This document shows, piece by piece, positions 1 to 5,227 of a stretch of 5,227 nucleotides of DNA. The stretch is from contig DAOUVM010000209.1 in NCBI GenBank assembly GCA_030667645.1, positions 1 to 5,227 on the forward strand, given 5' to 3'. The position numbers and the translations under genes are program-made. The first letter of the stretch is position 1. Every line of letters starts with the position of its first letter. The notes below the pieces were generated by a model, which saw nothing but the letters and a program-made list of their open reading frames with translations, was not told where the DNA came from and did no database searches. This DNA comes from Ardenticatenales bacterium (GTDB taxonomy: Bacteria; Chloroflexota; Anaerolineae; Promineifilales; UBA4811).

Positions 1-84
1 CAGTAGCTCGTTGAACAGAGGGCGAGCTTGCCCGATGTCCCGACTGCCAGGCCTTGACTCCTTTTGGTGAACAATTCAGATTGT

Positions 85-88
85 GAGG
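85..88 (+). promoter_or_regulatory. Ribosome binding site deciding the start of the first gene
   Basis: A GAGG motif sits 6 bases before the ATG at 95. The alternative in-frame GTG at 83 would place this motif inside the coding region, and the bases before it (AT-rich, no purine run) offer no ribosome site. This favours ATG 95, four codons shorter than the longest frame. Confidence 0.6.
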
Positions 89-94
89 TTAAGC

Positions 95-715
95 ATGGAT
101 CTTGCTCCCGCCGTCCAGAGAATCCTGACCGCACCCACCCCAGCCGCGTTGTGGAAGCTCTATGGCCAGCTACTGGCGGCCGGTGTTCCGCCTGAAGCGC
201 CCCTGCTTGGCGTGGTAGGTGCTTTCCACCATTACCTTTCCGACCTGCGCAGCAAAGCCACCGCGCAGCAATTCAGCGAACTCGCTTCCGTGCTGGATGT
301 CGGCGCCGTGGGCGGCATAGCGCTGCAAAACCTGATAGGGTCCGAGGGAGGCCGCGCAGAGGCCAGTCACCTCCTACACCGGCTGCTGCTGGGGACAATC
401 AGCGAGTCATTGATGGTGATAGCCAGCCGCCAGTACGTCAAGGGGTGGAGCAGTGAATTGAACTCCGTTCATTGTCAGGCTGCGTGGTTTCTCGCGGGCA
501 CGCTCTGGACTCTCTCGGCGCAGATGCAGCCCGAGCTACCGGCTAGCGAGCGATGGACAAACATCCAACGGTTGATCGCCCCGGCCCTTGATCCGGACAC
601 TGCCAACGTCTCCAAGGCTGTGTTGCTCGGCCGGTTGTTCCAGATTCTGTTGCTCGGCCAACTGCTTCCTTTCCTGCCCTTCAAGCCGGCATCGGATCGC
701 TCCACGACTGGCTGA
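95..715 (+). CDS. Uncharacterised leucine-rich helical protein upstream of a DUF58 gene
   Basis: I do not recognise this 206-residue protein as a named family. It is very rich in Leu and Ala, looks almost entirely alpha-helical, and has no signal peptide. Two stretches are hydrophobic: about residues 128-142 and 176-196. The second contains Arg, Gln and Pro, so it reads more like an amphipathic or buried helix than a clear membrane span. That segment carries a nine-residue internal repeat (VLLGRLFQI then LLLGQLLPF). The only cysteine visible is at about residue 127. The stop lies 21 bases before the DUF58 start, so the two are probably co-transcribed. From position alone it may be an accessory subunit of a MoxR/DUF58/BatA-like set; no enzymatic motif supports a catalytic role. 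The coding call is firm because of length, ribosome site and operon fit. The function is unknown. Confidence 0.8.
   Translation: MDLAPAVQRILTAPTPAALWKLYGQLLAAGVPPEAPLLGVVGAFHHYLSDLRSKATAQQFSELASVLDVGAVGGIALQNLIGSEGGRAEASHLLHRLLLGTISESLMVIASRQYVKGWSSELNSVHCQAAWFLAGTLWTLSAQMQPELPASERWTNIQRLIAPALDPDTANVSKAVLLGRLFQILLLGQLLPFLPFKPASDRSTTG
621..659 (+). repeat. Short in-frame direct repeat, 27-base period
   Basis: The 12-base word TGTTGCTCGGCC occurs at 621-632 and again at 648-659, exactly 27 bases (nine codons) apart. It lies inside the 3' end of the first gene and encodes the repeated LLG(R/Q)L motif. The flanking bases are also partly alike, consistent with an old 27-base tandem duplication or with convergent leucine-rich coding. 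Confidence 0.6.
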
Positions 716-736
716 GGAAGGCTTGACCCAGCGGAA

Positions 737-1639
737 ATGACAGCCCGTCTCTTTGATGAGAGCACCCTGCGAAAACTGGAGCGTTTATCTCTCGTCTCCC
801 GGAGGGTCCGGGCCGGCGTCATCAAGGGCGAGCGGCGCAGCACCAAGCGCGGTACGGCCATCGAGTTCGCCGATTACCGTGCCTATGTGAGGGGAGACGA
901 CTTGCGCCGGGTGGACTGGAACATCTACGCCCGTCTGGAACGACCGTTTCTCAAGCTGCTGGAAGAGGAAGAAGACCTGGCTGTTCACCTGCTATTGGAC
1001 ACCAGTGGAAGCATGGATTGCGGCGATGGCGACGCGCACAAGCTGCGCTACGGCCTGCGGCTGACAGGTGCGCTGGCACAGATCGCCCTGAGCACCGGGG
1101 ACAGGGTCACAGTGCAGATGGTGGGGGGATCGGGGCCTCAGGAGCCAAGAGGTGGGAGATTCGGGCCGGTTCGAGGAACAGGATATGCAGTTGGGCTGTT
1201 CCAATGGTTATCGGAGCAGCCGGCCGGCGGCACGACCGATCTGAACGCCGCTTTGCAGAGCTATGCCCGGCGCCGCTTCCACCCCGGACTGACCATACTC
1301 ATCTCTGATCTGTGGAGCCCGGCCGGCTTTCGCGATGGCATAGGCGCCCTCCAGACGCAGGGCCATGAGACGGGAATCATCCAGCTTCTCGCGCCCGATG
1401 AATTGGACCCGCTACTGGCGGGTGACCTGCGGCTGGTGGACACAGAGACGGGCGATGCCGAGGAGGTAACCATCGATCGCCCGATGCTCGACCGGTACCA
1501 TCGCCGGGTCACGGATTGGCAAACCCAGATAGCACAGTGGTGCCGCGGCCGCCACGTCCACTATGTACCCGTGTCCACGAACCTACCCTGGGAGCAACTT
1601 GTACTGCAGACACTGAGGGCGCGAGGGTTGGTTGATTAG
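737..1639 (+). CDS. DUF58 domain protein with intact vWA-type metal site
   Basis: This is a 300-residue DUF58 protein, a soluble vWA-like fold usually encoded beside MoxR AAA+ ATPases and thought to act with them in protein or complex maturation. The family signature is clear: FADYRAYVRGDD at 44-55 followed by LRRVDWNIYAR at 56-66, then the hydrophobic strand and the MIDAS motif DTSGSM (D88, S90, S92). The second MIDAS element is GGTTDL at 164-169 (Thr at 166/167) and the third is ISD with D191, so all expected metal ligands are present. A Gly/Pro-rich loop spans about 129-148. There is no signal peptide or membrane helix, so it is probably cytoplasmic. ATG 737 is the only good start: an in-frame TGA (713-715, also the stop of the previous gene) precedes it with no other start codon between. 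The ribosome site is weak (GCGGA at 731-735). The family call is confident; the cellular role is not known. Confidence 0.93.
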   Translation: MTARLFDESTLRKLERLSLVSRRVRAGVIKGERRSTKRGTAIEFADYRAYVRGDDLRRVDWNIYARLERPFLKLLEEEEDLAVHLLLDTSGSMDCGDGDAHKLRYGLRLTGALAQIALSTGDRVTVQMVGGSGPQEPRGGRFGPVRGTGYAVGLFQWLSEQPAGGTTDLNAALQSYARRRFHPGLTILISDLWSPAGFRDGIGALQTQGHETGIIQLLAPDELDPLLAGDLRLVDTETGDAEEVTIDRPMLDRYHRRVTDWQTQIAQWCRGRHVHYVPVSTNLPWEQLVLQTLRARGLVD

Positions 1640-1708
1640 CCACAGTCCATCATGGCGTGGCGATCCCGAGCGCAGTCAGCGAGAGTCCGAATGGTCCAGG
1701 GAACCGGT

Positions 1709-1713
1709 GGAGG
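1709..1713 (+). promoter_or_regulatory. Strong Shine-Dalgarno motif in the gap before the BatA-like gene
   Basis: GGAGG lies 8 bases before an ATG at 1722. It is the best-placed Shine-Dalgarno sequence I see in the window and stands in a region otherwise without an assigned gene. It supports, but does not prove, translation of the small frame that starts at 1722. Confidence 0.4.
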
Positions 1714-1740
1714 CCGATCAGATGTCACATCGCGGCGGCC
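1712..1740. promoter_or_regulatory. Interrupted inverted repeat over a start region
   Basis: The outer arms GGCCG (1712-1716) and CGGCC (1736-1740) share a centre at 1726 with the inner perfect dyad GATGTCACATC (1721-1731). A four-base mismatched block separates the arms on each side. As RNA this would be a 5-bp stem, a 4x4 internal loop, a 4-bp stem and a 3-base loop. The inner arm contains the ATG at 1722 and the outer arm overlaps the last two bases of GGAGG. As DNA it could be an operator for a dimeric regulator. A second, overlapping perfect dyad, CGCGGC-G-GCCGCG, occupies 1731-1743 and could compete for pairing. The complementarity is seen directly; any function is inferred. Confidence 0.35.
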
Positions 1741-1868
1741 GCGGGATGATGGACCAGGCAAACCAGGGCCAGCCGGACGAGGCATCAAAGCCAGCGGACC
1801 GTAACAAACGGCCCGGAGCCACACCTTCAGGCGTCACACCAAGAATCATGCCATGGTTCAATTCCTAA
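1722..1868 (+). CDS. Possible small protein (48 aa) overlapping the BatA-like gene start
   Basis: This is a 48-residue frame beginning MSHRGGRGMMDQ and ending MPWFNS. It is hydrophilic, rich in Gly, Pro, Arg, Asp and Gln, and probably disordered, with no membrane segment or known motif. For it: a GGAGG motif 8 bases upstream, a run of G/C-ending codons through its middle, and a 16-base overlap with the following gene, as in translationally coupled genes. Against it: the composition is low in hydrophobic residues, the 3' third loses the third-position GC preference, and an open frame this short arises easily by chance in GC-rich DNA. The frame stays open further upstream to a TTG at 1632 inside the DUF58 gene, but that longer version has no better ribosome site. 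It could be a leader peptide for the BatA-like gene or simply non-coding. Confidence 0.27.
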   Translation: MSHRGGRGMMDQANQGQPDEASKPADRNKRPGATPSGVTPRIMPWFNS

Positions 1869-3715
1869 GCCCGACCGCACTCGCGCTACTTGCCATCTCC
1901 ATCCCGATCCTGCTGCTCTGGATGTTAAAGATGCGCCGTCGCGACGTGACCATCGCCAGCACAATGCTGTGGAGCGAATTGCTGCGCGACCGAGAGGCAA
2001 ATGCACCCTGGCAAAAGCTGCGCCGCAACCTGCTGCTTTTCCTGCAGTTGGCGACGCTGGTGGGGCTGGTGTTGGCGCTCGCTCGTCCATTCACGCCCGT
2101 CCCCGCTGTCGCCACCGGCGCAGTGGTCGTGCTTTTGGATGCCTCGGCCAGCATGAACGCCACCGACGTGGACCCATCCCGCTTTGCGGTTGCCCAGCGG
2201 GCAGCCGTCAGAATGGTCGAAGGGCTGGGCCGCGACGGATTGATGACCGTGATAGCAGTGGGAAGCCAACCACGCGTCCTGGCTGCCTCCACCGCAGATC
2301 GGGCGGTCCTGCGGGAGGCCATCAGCGCCGCCCGGCCGGAGGAGGGCAGCGCCGATTGGGCCTCCGCCTTGACCTTGGCATCCGGAGCAACGAGCGGTGC
2401 CGCCAAGAGCACTATTGTCATCATTTCCGATGGAGTTGATTTGACGGTGGGGAGCGACCTGCCCCGACTGCCGGGCGAGGTCCGCTACCTTCCAATCGGC
2501 AGGGACACTCGGGCCGGCGGAACTGACAACCTGGCGATTACGACCCTGGCTGCCCGCGACGGGAGAGACGGCCTGGAACTCTTGATCAGGATTGCGAACA
2601 CCAGCCCTCTAACGTCCTCACCCAGCCAATCTCTGCTCTCCATCTATGTGGACGGGGTGCTCTACGACTCGCGCCACATCACTGTACCTCCCGGCGAGGA
2701 CCAGCCCCTGACTTTGGCCGGATTGCCGGCCGGTGCAGCGACTATCGAGGCCCGCCTGATGAGCCAGGACGCACTGGCGGTGGATGACATCGCCTGGGCA
2801 GTTTGCAGGCCCGGGGGCGAGCGGCGGGCTCTGGTCGTCTCGGCCGGGAACCTCTTCCTGGAACGTGCCATCGCCGCCCTGCCGGATGTCGCCGCCTTTC
2901 GCGCCAGCCCTGATTCCGCCCTCCCTGCTGAACCCTACGACCTGTACATCTTTGATGGCGTGCTCCCGGATAGGTTACCGGAAGCGCCGATGCTCATCAT
3001 CGACCCACCGCCCGGAAACCCATTATTGACCGTCACCGGCGCTTTTAGTGACACCCGAATCAGCCAGGTTGCCAATCACCCACTGCTGACACACGTGGAT
3101 TTTGGCCAGGTGCAGATATCGGAAGCGCAAAGAGTCGAAATGCCGGATTGGCCGGGGACCCACGAACTTGTGCAAGCCAGTGGTGGACCGCTGTTGCTGG
3201 TTGGCAAGCCCGCCGGCCAGAGGGTGGCAGTCCTGACCTTTGACCTGCACCGTTCAGATTTGCCGCTGCTGGTTGCGTTTCCGGTGCTGATGGCTAATCT
3301 GGTTGACTGGCTGAGGCCTGGCCTTCCGTTTGACATTGGCGGGCAGACCAGCCTGCACCCCGGCGAATCGCTCCCTCTCTATCCGGTAGGTGCGGGCGAG
3401 GTGCGGATTACCCGGCCGGACGGGACCGTCTGGACGGCCGAACCGGGCGAGTCACCCATGGTCTTTGCCGAGACGGAGCAACTGGGACTCTACCAGGTAG
3501 AGGTTGATGGCGAACCTGCGGGTCAGTTCGCCATCAACCTCTTGAGCCTGGCCGAATCCACTCTGACGCGACAGGAAGCTATCACTCTGGGGCGGGAAAA
3601 AGTCACTCCCGGCGGCGAGGAGGAACTCGGCCAACATGAACTCTGGCCCTGGCTGGCTGCCTTGGCATTTGCCATCCTGATGGTCGAATGGTGGGTCTAC
3701 CACCGAGGGCCCTGA
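1853..3715 (+). CDS. BatA-like membrane-anchored vWA protein with amidotransferase-like fold
   Basis: This 620-residue protein has the BatA/aerotolerance-regulator N-terminal layout. Helix one is at about 5-26, followed by a basic loop with the KMRRRDV motif and NAPWQKLRRN (50-59), and helix two is at about 58-77. The vWA domain follows at about 90-215, with MIDAS residues D96, S98 and S100 and SDG at 192-194. A beta-sandwich (about 225-315) leads to a GATase1-like domain (about 323-490) containing YDLYIFDGVLP and FDLHRSDLP. A second beta-sandwich (about 497-565) and a C-terminal helix (597-615) complete it. Positive charges suggest the vWA and middle domains lie outside the cytoplasmic membrane, with the helix loop and C-terminus inside. 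The position expected for the MIDAS threonine reads GSADW, so that ligand may be absent. The single cysteine (C318) precedes the GATase-like domain, so amidotransferase catalysis is unlikely. The start at 1853 matches the family N-terminus; an in-frame TAA at 1802-1804 blocks extension. Only a weak AAGAA (1841-1845) serves as ribosome site. It probably works with the DUF58 protein and an off-window MoxR ATPase. Confidence 0.92.
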   Translation: MVQFLSPTALALLAISIPILLLWMLKMRRRDVTIASTMLWSELLRDREANAPWQKLRRNLLLFLQLATLVGLVLALARPFTPVPAVATGAVVVLLDASASMNATDVDPSRFAVAQRAAVRMVEGLGRDGLMTVIAVGSQPRVLAASTADRAVLREAISAARPEEGSADWASALTLASGATSGAAKSTIVIISDGVDLTVGSDLPRLPGEVRYLPIGRDTRAGGTDNLAITTLAARDGRDGLELLIRIANTSPLTSSPSQSLLSIYVDGVLYDSRHITVPPGEDQPLTLAGLPAGAATIEARLMSQDALAVDDIAWAVCRPGGERRALVVSAGNLFLERAIAALPDVAAFRASPDSALPAEPYDLYIFDGVLPDRLPEAPMLIIDPPPGNPLLTVTGAFSDTRISQVANHPLLTHVDFGQVQISEAQRVEMPDWPGTHELVQASGGPLLLVGKPAGQRVAVLTFDLHRSDLPLLVAFPVLMANLVDWLRPGLPFDIGGQTSLHPGESLPLYPVGAGEVRITRPDGTVWTAEPGESPMVFAETEQLGLYQVEVDGEPAGQFAINLLSLAESTLTRQEAITLGREKVTPGGEEELGQHELWPWLAALAFAILMVEWWVYHRGP

Positions 3716-3723
3716 CAGCCCTC
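3705..3723 (+). terminator. Small hairpin across the BatA-like stop codon
   Basis: GAGGGC (3705-3710) and GCCCTC (3718-3723) form a 6-bp GC-rich stem with a 7-base loop containing the TGA stop. No T-run follows, so it is not a textbook intrinsic terminator. It may protect the 3' end, or be chance. Confidence 0.25.
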
Positions 3724-3758
3724 ATGCGCCCTTATTGCACCCTGCTGTCCACGGACCC

Positions 3759-3778
3759 GGCGCCTGCACTCCGGCGCC
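3759..3778. terminator. GC hairpin and direct repeat in the convergent intergenic gap
   Basis: Two copies of the self-complementary hexamer GGCGCC (3759-3764 and 3773-3778) can pair as a 6-bp stem with an 8-base loop. The same sites form a 9-base direct repeat, CCGGCGCCT, at 3757-3765 and 3771-3779. It sits between two converging genes, where a bidirectional terminator would be expected, but neither strand has a T-run after it. Weak candidate only. Confidence 0.25.
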
Positions 3779-3797
3779 TCAGCAACCCGTCCTCGCC

Positions 3798-5227
3798 CTA
3801 GCCCATCAACACCTTCACCTGGTGCTGATGACCGTCGCCATCTAGCGGGATCTCTCCGGAAGGTGATTCGTCTCCGTCTATCCAGACTTGCTTGACGCCG
3901 CGATTGACCCCGTTCGGGTTCTCAACGCGAATCTGGTACACGGTCTCGCCGTCACAATAGGTCAAGTCGTAGCTCCGCCACCCCTTGGGGATGCACGGGG
4001 CGATTTGCAGAGTTTTTCCCACTCGCCTGAGCCCGAGGATCGATTCCAGGCCCACCTGATACATCCAACCGGCCGAGCCAGTGTACCAGGTCCAGCCACC
4101 ACGGCCGGTATGTGGTGGGACGCTGTATACGTCCGCCGCCACAACGTAAGGCTCCACCCGATAGCGTGCCACCTTGTCTGGCGTGTCCCCATGGCGGATT
4201 GGGTTCAGCAGACGAAAAAGAGCTTCGGCGCCGTCTCCGTCTCCCAGTTCGGCAAGGGCACGCACCACCCACAGCGCGGCATGGGTATACTGACCACCGT
4301 TCTCCCGGATGCCCGGTAGATAGCCCTTGACATAGCCGGGGTCGCGTTCGGTCCTGTCAAAAGGCGGGGCAAAGAGCAGGATCAGCCGGTCGTCGAGCCT
4401 CACCAGTCTCTCCTGGACGGCATTCATGGCCGCCGCCGCTCGTTGACGATCGGCCGCCCCTGACAGGACCGCCCACGACTGGGCCAGGGAATCGATCTGG
4501 CACTCGTCGTTCTCGGCGGATCCCAGCGGGGTGCCGTCGTCATAGTAGGCACGTCGGTACCAGCGGCCGTCCCAACCATTCGACTCTAGCGCCGCACTCA
4601 GGTCACTGATCCACCGGCGGTACCGGGCGCCCATTTCCTCGTATCCCAGCAGATCACAGAGGGCGGCAAAGTGCTTCCCGGTCGCATAGACGAACCAGCC
4701 CAACCAGACACTTTCCCCCTTGCCCCCGATGCCCACGCGGCTGAAACCATCGTTCCAATCATGGCTGCCGATCAAGGGGAGACCGTGCACTCCGGATGTC
4801 ATCCCCCTGTCAAGTGCCCGACGACAGTGCTCAAAGAGCGAGTGAGCTTCGGGCGTCTCCTCGTACTGCCCGTAGCGTTCATGCTCCTCCTCCAGTGGAG
4901 CACCCAGCAAAAACGGTACCTCCTCAGAGAGGATCGACTGATCGCCGGTTGCCATCACATAGTGCGCCGTCACGAATGGAAGCCACAGCAAGTCATCGGA
5001 GCAGCGCGTGCGCACACCACGCCCCAAAGGGGGATGCCACCAGTGCAAAACGTCTCCCGCTTCGAACTGATGCCTGGCCGCCTCCAGGATGTGGCCTCGA
5101 ACCAGCTCCGGCGCGGCGTGCACCAGCCCCATCACGTCCTGCAACTGGTCACGATAGCCGAACGCGCCGCTCGACTGGTAGAGTGCGGAGCGTCCCCATA
5201 TCCGGCACGAGAGCGTCTGGTAGAGCA
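3798..5227 (-). CDS. GH94 domain of a cyclic beta-1,2-glucan synthase-type protein (C-terminal part)
   Basis: The minus-strand frame is open from its TAG at 3798-3800 to the right window edge, giving 475 visible residues with no start; the gene continues beyond. An internal TTG at 5144 is not a credible start because conserved sequence runs through it (GRSALYQSSGAFGYRDQLQD, visible residues 11-30). Further GH94 landmarks are HWWHPP (61-66), TRCSDDLLWLP (73-83), GSHDWNDG (153-160), IDSLAQSW (244-251), NGGQYTHAALW (309-319) and GRGGWTWYTGSAGWMY (374-389). By analogy with cellobiose and chitobiose phosphorylases, the second Asp of DWND (about 159) is the general acid, while His 315 and the TGSAG loop help bind phosphate. 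The C-terminal beta-sandwich end (VWIDG through HQHQVKVLMG) is like that of NdvB/ChvB proteins, where this domain trims the glucan by phosphorolysis to set ring size. A free-standing beta-1,2-oligoglucan phosphorylase is the main alternative, because the glycosyltransferase part cannot be seen. It converges on the BatA-like gene and is probably functionally separate. Confidence 0.9.
   Translation of the reverse strand, partial: LYQTLSCRIWGRSALYQSSGAFGYRDQLQDVMGLVHAAPELVRGHILEAARHQFEAGDVLHWWHPPLGRGVRTRCSDDLLWLPFVTAHYVMATGDQSILSEEVPFLLGAPLEEEHERYGQYEETPEAHSLFEHCRRALDRGMTSGVHGLPLIGSHDWNDGFSRVGIGGKGESVWLGWFVYATGKHFAALCDLLGYEEMGARYRRWISDLSAALESNGWDGRWYRRAYYDDGTPLGSAENDECQIDSLAQSWAVLSGAADRQRAAAAMNAVQERLVRLDDRLILLFAPPFDRTERDPGYVKGYLPGIRENGGQYTHAALWVVRALAELGDGDGAEALFRLLNPIRHGDTPDKVARYRVEPYVVAADVYSVPPHTGRGGWTWYTGSAGWMYQVGLESILGLRRVGKTLQIAPCIPKGWRSYDLTYCDGETVYQIRVENPNGVNRGVKQVWIDGDESPSGEIPLDGDGHQHQVKVLMG

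Noticed and set aside
1..67. Minus-strand frame reading SRPGSRDIGQARPLFNELL with a purine run (AAAAGGAG) before it
   Set aside because: It has no ATG, GTG or TTG start after the purine run before the window edge, so there is no supportable gene.
2..70. Plus-strand frame open from the left edge to TGA 68-70, possibly the tail of an upstream gene (MoxR-like?)
   Set aside because: Only 22 residues are visible and they match no MoxR C-terminal feature I know. The other two plus frames also stop within 14 bases, so the end of the upstream gene cannot be placed.
54..82. Promoter-like TTGACT and CAGATT with 17-base spacing
   Set aside because: The -10 match is only 3 of 6, and transcription would begin inside the ribosome site of the gene at 95.
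475..861. 128-residue minus-strand frame over the first gene and the DUF58 start
   Set aside because: Arg/Ser-rich antisense shadow of two well-supported plus-strand genes, with no family motif.
1735..1742. GCGGCCGC octamer within a perfect dyad (1731-1743)
   Set aside because: Such palindromes occur by chance in GC-rich DNA. Kept only as a possible competitor of the larger inverted repeat, not as a feature of its own.
1858..2424. 188-residue minus-strand frame inside the BatA-like gene
   Set aside because: Antisense shadow: the plus strand codes for recognised BatA N-terminal and vWA sequence, and the antisense composition is Ser/Ala/Arg-rich without motifs.
3888..4319. 143-residue plus-strand frame opposite the GH94 gene
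   Set aside because: The minus strand carries strong GH94 motifs across the whole span, and the plus frame shows no recognisable domain.

Overview
The window is a GC-rich bacterial stretch with little intergenic DNA. It resembles Chloroflexota (Chloroflexi) or a related lineage. That placement is an inference from the style of the von Willebrand A (vWA) proteins and the presence of a GH94 glucan enzyme; no marker gene or rRNA is present to prove it.

Left and centre (about 95 to 3715, plus strand): a co-directional cassette of the DUF58/BatA kind usually found with a MoxR-type AAA+ ATPase. No ATPase is visible here; if present, it lies off the left edge. The order is an unrecognised, leucine-rich, mostly helical 206-residue protein (95-715); a 300-residue DUF58 protein with an intact metal-ion-dependent adhesion site (MIDAS) (737-1639); a 213-base gap; and a 620-residue membrane-anchored BatA-like protein (1853-3715). 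The last has two N-terminal membrane helices, a vWA domain, an amidotransferase-like fold without a catalytic cysteine, and a C-terminal membrane helix. By family knowledge, such MoxR/vWA sets are thought to act as chaperone-like or envelope-maturation machines. Their exact job is not known, and nothing here reveals the substrate.

The gap between the DUF58 and BatA-like genes is the least ordinary part. It holds a possible 48-codon gene (1722-1868) with a near-ideal Shine-Dalgarno sequence. Its start codon and half of that sequence lie inside an interrupted inverted repeat (1712-1740), and its end overlaps the start of the BatA-like gene by 16 bases. The BatA-like gene has no convincing ribosome site of its own, so translational coupling through the small frame is a testable idea. 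It remains inference.

Right side (3798 to the right edge, minus strand): the C-terminal 475 residues of a GH94 phosphorylase-type protein of the cyclic beta-1,2-glucan synthase class, truncated by the window edge. It converges on the BatA-like gene across 82 bases containing two short GC-rich hairpins but no clear terminator. No RNA genes, mobile elements, CRISPR arrays or origins were seen.
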